This document shows, piece by piece, positions 8,174-12,084 of a stretch of 12,084 nucleotides of DNA; position 1 is the stretch's first letter; the number at the start of each line of letters is the position of its first letter. The notes under the pieces were generated by a model. That model was not told the origin of the DNA and ran no database searches. It saw only the letters and a program-made list of their open reading frames with translations. This DNA comes from an uncultured Collinsella sp. (GTDB lineage: Bacteria > Actinomycetota > Coriobacteriia > Coriobacteriales > Coriobacteriaceae), in assembly GCA_959601045.1 (NCBI GenBank), contig CAUGNZ010000044.1, forward strand, positions 1 to 12,084, given 5' to 3'. A program made the position numbers and the translations under genes.

Positions 8174-9202
8174 ATGGGCAACAAAGTTACTCTCAAGCAG
8201 ATTGCCCAGGAGGTGGGGCTTTCCCCCTCGTCGGTCTCGCTTGTTCTCAACAACCGGCCTTGTCGCATCTCGGAAGAAAATCGCAAGCGCATCAAAGAGG
8301 TCGCGGCGCGCAACCACTATGTTCCCAACCAGATCGCGCGCAGCCTGGTCATGCGCGAGTCGCGCACGCTGGGCCTTATCGTTCCCAACATCGAGAGCCG
8401 ATTTTTTGCCTCGCTCGCTGGCAGTCTGGAAAAGCGCTGCCGCGAGGACGGCTACGCGCTCTTTATTACCAGCTCGGGTGGAAGCGCCGAGGACGATCTA
8501 GAGCTCCTGCGCCAGCTGGTGACGCGCGGCGTCGATGGCGTGTTCTTGGTCGTGGGCGACGAATTCTCGGACGACCGCGCTTTGCGCGAAGAAGTCAGCC
8601 ATCTGCCCATCCCGGCGGTAATGGTTGACCGTGCCATTGAGGGACTCGAGTGCGACAAGGTGATGTTCGACCACGAGATGGGCGGCTATATGGCCACCCG
8701 CTATTTGATCGAGCAAGGCCACCGTCGTATTGCCTGCTTGGTTAATGCGCGGCGTTCCAATACGGGTCGTAAGCGTCTTGCCGGCTACGAGCGTGCGCTG
8801 CGCGAGGTGGGGCTGCCCATCGATGCGCGCTTGGAGTTCGAGAGTGAGTATTACATTCCGAGTGCCTACGAGGCCTCGGAGGCGGTGCTTGCAACTGACG
8901 CCACAGCTGTGTTCGCAAGCTCGGACAACATTGCGCTGGGCCTGCTCAAGCGCCTGCACGAGATGGGGAAGAGCATTCCGGGCGATATCTCGGTGGTGAG
9001 CTATGATAACTCGGCTGCCGACGTTCTCTTTGAGCCGGCGTTGACCGCGATCGAGCAGGACCCCGGCGTGCTCGCCGAGCATGCTTTTGGCTGCATGTCC
9101 AAGCGTCTTGCCGGTAGGGGCGGCAGGCGTGCCGAAGAGGTCGTTCTGGAGCCGGCGCTTATCGTTAAGGACAGCGTGCTCGAGCTTACTAAACACAACT
9201 AA
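8174..9202 (+). CDS. LacI-family transcriptional regulator
   Basis: DNA-binding repressor of 342 residues with the standard two-part structure. The N-terminal helix-turn-helix is VTLKQIAQEVGLSPSSVSLVLNN in two overlapping helices (5-27), followed by the hinge helix PNQIARSLVMRES (51-63); the hinge Leu58 is the type that inserts at a central CpG in LacI-family operators. From TLGLIVPNIESRFFASLAG (65-83) on comes the periplasmic-binding-protein-like effector domain, with FASSDNIALGLL (247-258) and PGDISVVSYDNSAAD (269-283) typical of the sugar-responsive group. Start choice: ATG 8174 has AAGGAG 4 bases upstream and gives the normal N-terminus; the frame is open to 8051 but that is intergenic. 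The next gene, 204 bp downstream on the same strand, is the phosphoketolase, whose promoter carries two CG-centred palindromes; it is the natural candidate target. Effector unknown. Confidence 0.95.
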   Translation: MGNKVTLKQIAQEVGLSPSSVSLVLNNRPCRISEENRKRIKEVAARNHYVPNQIARSLVMRESRTLGLIVPNIESRFFASLAGSLEKRCREDGYALFITSSGGSAEDDLELLRQLVTRGVDGVFLVVGDEFSDDRALREEVSHLPIPAVMVDRAIEGLECDKVMFDHEMGGYMATRYLIEQGHRRIACLVNARRSNTGRKRLAGYERALREVGLPIDARLEFESEYYIPSAYEASEAVLATDATAVFASSDNIALGLLKRLHEMGKSIPGDISVVSYDNSAADVLFEPALTAIEQDPGVLAEHAFGCMSKRLAGRGGRRAEEVVLEPALIVKDSVLELTKHN

Positions 9203-9213
9203 ACACGTTTATC
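9199..9213. promoter_or_regulatory. Possible auxiliary operator after the LacI-family gene
   Basis: CTAAACACGTTTATC, read on the other strand GATAAACGTGTTTAG, has the same outer arms (GATAAA and TTTAG) and the same overall length as the site at 9325-9339 (GATAAAACGTTTTAG), with a different four-base centre. It overlaps the regulator's stop codon, about 105 and 125 bp from the two main sites. Also part of a tandem duplication of ACTAAACAC (9188-9196 and 9198-9206). Low confidence. Confidence 0.25.
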
Positions 9214-9305
9214 AATTCATGCAGATTGAATGTGGAGTACCTGTGACAGACAATGCCGCAGGTGAATGTCTGCTTTTGCCTGTCCATATGGCAAATCAGG
9301 GTGGT

Positions 9306-9315
9306 AAAACGTTTT
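9306..9315. promoter_or_regulatory. Candidate LacI-type operator 1 upstream of xfp
   Basis: The perfect palindrome AAAACGTTTT has the central CG usual for LacI-family operators. Its centre is 21 bp, two helical turns, from the centre of an identical palindrome at 9327-9336, so both would face the same side of the DNA. It lies about 28-37 bp upstream of the candidate xfp -10 box. Confidence 0.65.
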
Positions 9316-9325
9316 TTCACCATGA

Positions 9326-9337
9326 TAAAACGTTTTA
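9326..9337. promoter_or_regulatory. Candidate LacI-type operator 2 over the xfp promoter
   Basis: The perfect palindrome TAAAACGTTTTA sits immediately upstream of the -10-like TATACT (9343-9348), in the promoter spacer, where a bound repressor would exclude RNA polymerase. It shares the core AAAACGTTTT with operator 1. Confidence 0.7.
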
Positions 9338-9342
9338 GCAAA

Positions 9343-9348
9343 TATACT
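9343..9348 (+). promoter_or_regulatory. Candidate xfp -10 box
   Basis: TATACT, five of six consensus bases, about 60 bases upstream of the phosphoketolase ATG. The -35 region at 16-18 bp spacing (around 9319-9326) is poor. Transcription from here would leave a leader of roughly 50 bases that can form a small stem (GGTTGCC with GGCGACC, 9362-9385). Confidence 0.5.
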
Positions 9349-9406
9349 AGTCCCAACGAAAGGTTGCCGTATCGGAAGGCGACCGCGCAGCGAAGGGACA
9401 TAAACA

Positions 9407-11935
9407 ATGGCTAAAACACTGGGAACGCCGTGGCAAAAACTGGGACATGAGGTTCCCGCTTCCGAGCTCGAGGGTGTCGACCTGTATTGGCGCGCCTCGA
9501 ACTACCTGTCCGTCGGCCAGATTTACCTTCGCTCCAACCCGCTGATGCGCAGCGACTTTGTCGACGAGAAGACCGGCGAGACGCGCGATTTTGGTCGTCC
9601 GGACGTTAAGCACCGTCTGGTCGGTCACTGGGGCACCACGCCCGGCATCAACTTCCTGTTCGGTCATGTCGACCGCCTCATCGCCGATCACAACCAGAAC
9701 GCCATTTTCTTGATGGGCCCGGGCCACGGTGGCCCTGCTGGCACCGCCCAGTCGCTGCTCGATGGCACCTACCGTGAGATCCGCCCCGACATCACCAATG
9801 ACGAGGCCGGCCTGCAGAAGTTCTTCCGCCAGTTCTCCTATCCCGGCGGCATCCCGAGCCACTTTGCGCCCGAGACGCCCGGTTCCATCCACGAGGGCGG
9901 CGAGCTCGGCTACACGCTCAGCCACGCCTACGGCGCCGTCATGGACAACCCGAGCCTGCTGGCCGTGGCCGTGGTGGGCGACGGCGAGTCCGAGACCGGT
10001 CCGCTTGCCACCTCTTGGCAGTCCAACAAGCTCGTGAACCCGGCAACCGACGGCATCGTCCTGCCAATCCTGCACCTCAACGGTTACAAGATCGCCAACC
10101 CCACCATCCTCGCCCGCGTGTCCGACGAGGAGCTCACCAAGTTCTTCGAGGGCATGGGCTACAAGCCGCACTTCTTTGTCGCCGGCTTTGACGACGAGAG
10201 CCACGCAAGCATCCACGAGCGCTTTGCCGCCCTGTTTGAGCAGGTCTTTGACGAGATCTGCGACATCAAGGCCACTGCGCAGGCCCAGGCCGCCGCAGGC
10301 GAGACCGTGGCCCGCCCTGCCTACCCCATGATTGTGTTCCGTACTCCCAAGGGTTGGACCTGCCCCAAGCACATCGACGGCAAGAAGACCGAGGACTCCT
10401 GGCGCGCCCATCAGGTGCCGCTGGCGAGCGCCAAGGACACCCACGAGCATTTCCGCGTACTGCGCGAGTGGCTGCGCTCCTACAAGCCCGAGGAGCTCTT
10501 TACGCCCGAGGGCCAGGTGCGCCCCGAGGTGACGGCCTTTATGCCGACCGGCGAGCTGCGCATTGGCGCCAACCCCAACGCGAACGGCGGCAAGGTGCGC
10601 CGCGAGCTCGAGCTCCCCGATATTCACGCCCACGAGATTCCCGTCGCCGAGAAGGGCCATGGCTGGGGCTCCACCGAGGCCGCTCGCGTCTTTGGTGAGT
10701 ACACTGCCGACGTTCTGGCCAAGAACATGGACGACTTCCGCATCTTCGGTCCCGACGAGACCGCGTCTAACCGCCTGCAGGCCGCCTACAAGGTGACCAA
10801 AAAGCAGTGGGATGCCGGCTTCTACGAGGACGAGGCCAACGACGAGCTGCTGGCCGGCTCCGGTAAGGTTGTCGAGCAGCTGTCCGAGCACCAGTGCGAA
10901 GGCTTCCTCGAGGCCTACGTGCTCACCGGCCGCTCCGGTGTGTGGAGCTCCTACGAGAGCTTTGTGCACGTGGTCGATTCCATGGTCAACCAGCACTGCA
11001 AGTGGCTCGAGGCAACCAAGCGCGAGATTCCGTGGCGTGCCCCCATCAGCGGACTCAACATTTTGCTGTCGAGCCATGTTTGGCGTCAGGACCACAACGG
11101 CTTCTCGCACCAGGACCCCGGCTTTATCGACCTGCTGCTCAACAAGGCCAACGACACGCATATCGTGAATGCTTACTATCCGGCCGACGCTAACATGGCC
11201 CTCGCTGTGGCCGAGCGCGTCTACCAGTCCACCGACTGCGTCAACGCCATTTTCTGCGGCAAGCAGCCTGCCCCGACCTTCCAGACGGTCGACGAGGCCT
11301 GCGCCGAGCTCGCCGAGGGCGTCGCGACTTGGAAGTGGGCATCGACTGCCGACTCGCTCGCCGAGGCTGACGTCGTAGTTGCCACGTGCGGTGACGTGCC
11401 GACGCTCGAGGCTTTGGCTGCAACCGACATGCTGCGCGAGCTAGGCATTAAGGTGTGGTTCGTTAACGTGGTCGATCTGCTCAAGATTCAGAACGTCTGC
11501 GAGAACGACCAGGCCATCAGCGATGAGCGCTGGGCTGAGCTGTTCGGCTGCGGTGAGAAGCCCGTGCTCTTCGCATTCCACGCCTATGCCGGCACGATTC
11601 GCCGCCTGATCTGGAACCGCCCCGGCCACGACGCCTTCCGCGTCCACGGCTACGAGGAGAAGGGCTCCACGACCACGCCGTTCGACATGCTGCGTCTGAA
11701 CAACATGGACCGCTGGGCCCTGGCCGCCGACGTGCTGCGCATGGTCGACGCCGATAAGTTTGCCGAGCAGATTGATAAGTGGGAGGCATTCCGCACCGAG
11801 GCCTTCGAGTTCGCGTGCGATGGGGGCTACGATCACCCGGCCTTCACCGACTGGGTCTGGCCCGACGCCGCAGCCGCAACAGCAGCCGACGGCGCGCTCT
11901 CCGCAACGCAGCTTACTGCCGGCGACAACGAGTAG
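9407..11935 (+). CDS. xfp: Xylulose-5-phosphate/fructose-6-phosphate phosphoketolase
   Basis: Thiamine-diphosphate enzyme that splits xylulose-5-P (and usually fructose-6-P) with phosphate to acetyl-phosphate plus glyceraldehyde-3-P (or erythrose-4-P), the key step of the bifid shunt; cytoplasmic. It has 842 residues, at the long end of the family's usual size. Seen: HWGTTPGINFLFGH (74-87), GPGHGGPAG (104-112), YPGGIPSHFAPETPGS (145-160), the ThDP/Mg motif from GDGESETGPL (191-200) to LHLNGYKI (222-229), then GVWSSYESFVH (511-521), ISGLNILLSSHVWRQDHNGFSHQDPG and NAYYPADANM in the C-terminal half. His74, His107 and His152 match the catalytic histidines 64, 97 and 142 of bifidobacterial enzymes with a constant offset of ten. 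The last 25 residues are Ala-rich. AAGGGA lies 8 bases upstream of the ATG. Preceded by a LacI-type regulator and tandem operator-like sites, so probably repressed until a sugar signal appears. The substrate preference between xylulose-5-P and fructose-6-P is not readable by eye. Confidence 0.97.
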   Translation: MAKTLGTPWQKLGHEVPASELEGVDLYWRASNYLSVGQIYLRSNPLMRSDFVDEKTGETRDFGRPDVKHRLVGHWGTTPGINFLFGHVDRLIADHNQNAIFLMGPGHGGPAGTAQSLLDGTYREIRPDITNDEAGLQKFFRQFSYPGGIPSHFAPETPGSIHEGGELGYTLSHAYGAVMDNPSLLAVAVVGDGESETGPLATSWQSNKLVNPATDGIVLPILHLNGYKIANPTILARVSDEELTKFFEGMGYKPHFFVAGFDDESHASIHERFAALFEQVFDEICDIKATAQAQAAAGETVARPAYPMIVFRTPKGWTCPKHIDGKKTEDSWRAHQVPLASAKDTHEHFRVLREWLRSYKPEELFTPEGQVRPEVTAFMPTGELRIGANPNANGGKVRRELELPDIHAHEIPVAEKGHGWGSTEAARVFGEYTADVLAKNMDDFRIFGPDETASNRLQAAYKVTKKQWDAGFYEDEANDELLAGSGKVVEQLSEHQCEGFLEAYVLTGRSGVWSSYESFVHVVDSMVNQHCKWLEATKREIPWRAPISGLNILLSSHVWRQDHNGFSHQDPGFIDLLLNKANDTHIVNAYYPADANMALAVAERVYQSTDCVNAIFCGKQPAPTFQTVDEACAELAEGVATWKWASTADSLAEADVVVATCGDVPTLEALAATDMLRELGIKVWFVNVVDLLKIQNVCENDQAISDERWAELFGCGEKPVLFAFHAYAGTIRRLIWNRPGHDAFRVHGYEEKGSTTTPFDMLRLNNMDRWALAADVLRMVDADKFAEQIDKWEAFRTEAFEFACDGGYDHPAFTDWVWPDAAAATAADGALSATQLTAGDNE

Positions 11936-11957
11936 GTAGGCATCCGGGACGGTCTCG

Positions 11958-12040
11958 CGCTGGGGCCTTGCCCGGCGGGGGGGGGGTTTGTGTGGGGGGG
12001 GGGGGGCGGCCCAACCCCCCGGCCCGCGGCTGGCCCAGCG
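11958..12040 (+). other. G-run region with possible GC-rich terminator or assembly error
   Basis: After the xfp stop there are uninterrupted runs of 10 G (11977-11986) and 13 G (11994-12006), followed by a C-rich CCCAACCCCCC (12010-12020). CGCTGGGGCC (11958-11967) is nearly complementary to GGCCCAGCG (12032-12040), and the next bases, GAGCGTCTTTTCTC, are T-rich, so a long GC stem acting as xfp terminator is possible. Homopolymer runs this long are unusual for the window and may be low-quality sequence near a contig end. Confidence 0.4.
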
Positions 12041-12054
12041 GAGCGTCTTTTCTC

Positions 12055-12083
12055 TTGACATCTCCCCTCCTCTGCACTATAAT
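12055..12083 (+). promoter_or_regulatory. Perfect consensus sigma-70 promoter at window edge
   Basis: TTGACA (12055-12060), a 17-bp spacer and TATAAT (12078-12083) match the housekeeping promoter consensus at all 12 positions with optimal spacing. Reading on the plus strand it fires out of the window, so its gene is not visible. Such strength is typical for rRNA, tRNA, other stable RNA or highly expressed protein genes. Confidence 0.75.
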
Positions 12084-12084
12084 A

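Noticed and set aside
9249..9278. Weak stem CAGACA/TGTCTG followed by CTTTT as terminator of the LacI-type gene
   Set aside because: Only 6 bp with a 14-nt loop and low GC; not strong enough to call.
9347..11161. 604-codon minus-strand open frame antisense to the phosphoketolase gene
   Set aside because: Same antisense-shadow composition; the plus strand encodes a full, motif-complete phosphoketolase.

Overview
The window looks like a stretch of a high-GC chromosome from a gut actinobacterium, most likely Collinsella or a close relative in the Coriobacteriia. This is inferred from strongly GC-biased third codon positions, the gene content (GlgP, MalQ, GalE, Tat-exported coiled-coil hydrolase, MurB, LacI regulator, bifid-type phosphoketolase) and the style of the proteins; no rRNA or other marker gene is present to prove it. 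Most of the window is ordinary core metabolism and cell-wall biology.

Left part, all on the minus strand: galE (3648-4709), ending in a clean intrinsic terminator; then malQ (1922-3427) with its own promoter/operator-like region; then glgP (1-1792), cut by the left edge just before its PLP lysine. MalQ and GlgP together break maltodextrin and glycogen down to glucose and glucose-1-phosphate. A strong hairpin with a short T-rich tail lies between malQ and glgP and may make glgP expression differ from that of malQ. GalE interconverts UDP-glucose and UDP-galactose and has an Asn at the substrate-gate position, suggesting it also accepts UDP-N-acetyl sugars.

Middle part: divergent from galE, a Tat-signal, coiled-coil, CHAP/NlpC-type peptidoglycan hydrolase (4977-6185) with a textbook terminator. 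Next comes a less GC-rich stretch with one orphan ORF (6441-6902) of unknown function, then a perfect 14-bp hairpin serving as a shared terminator with the convergent murB (6971-7933, minus). Between murB and the divergent LacI-family gene lies a large imperfect inverted repeat (about 7996-8067) that looks like a REP/MITE-type dispersed element.

Right part, plus strand: a LacI-family repressor (8174-9202) followed by a full-length xylulose-5-P/fructose-6-P phosphoketolase (9407-11935). Two copies of the palindrome AAAACGTTTT, 21 bp apart, sit over the phosphoketolase promoter and are good candidates for the operators of the adjacent LacI regulator. After the phosphoketolase there are odd 10-G and 13-G runs (possible assembly error), then a perfect consensus sigma-70 promoter at the extreme right edge whose target lies outside the window.

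No CRISPR array, tRNA, rRNA, transposase or recognisable defence or biosynthetic system was found. The items most worth a second look are regulatory (phosphoketolase operators, malQ palindrome, malQ-glgP hairpin), the inverted-repeat element, and the orphan ORF flanked by an imperfect direct repeat of the murB 3' end.
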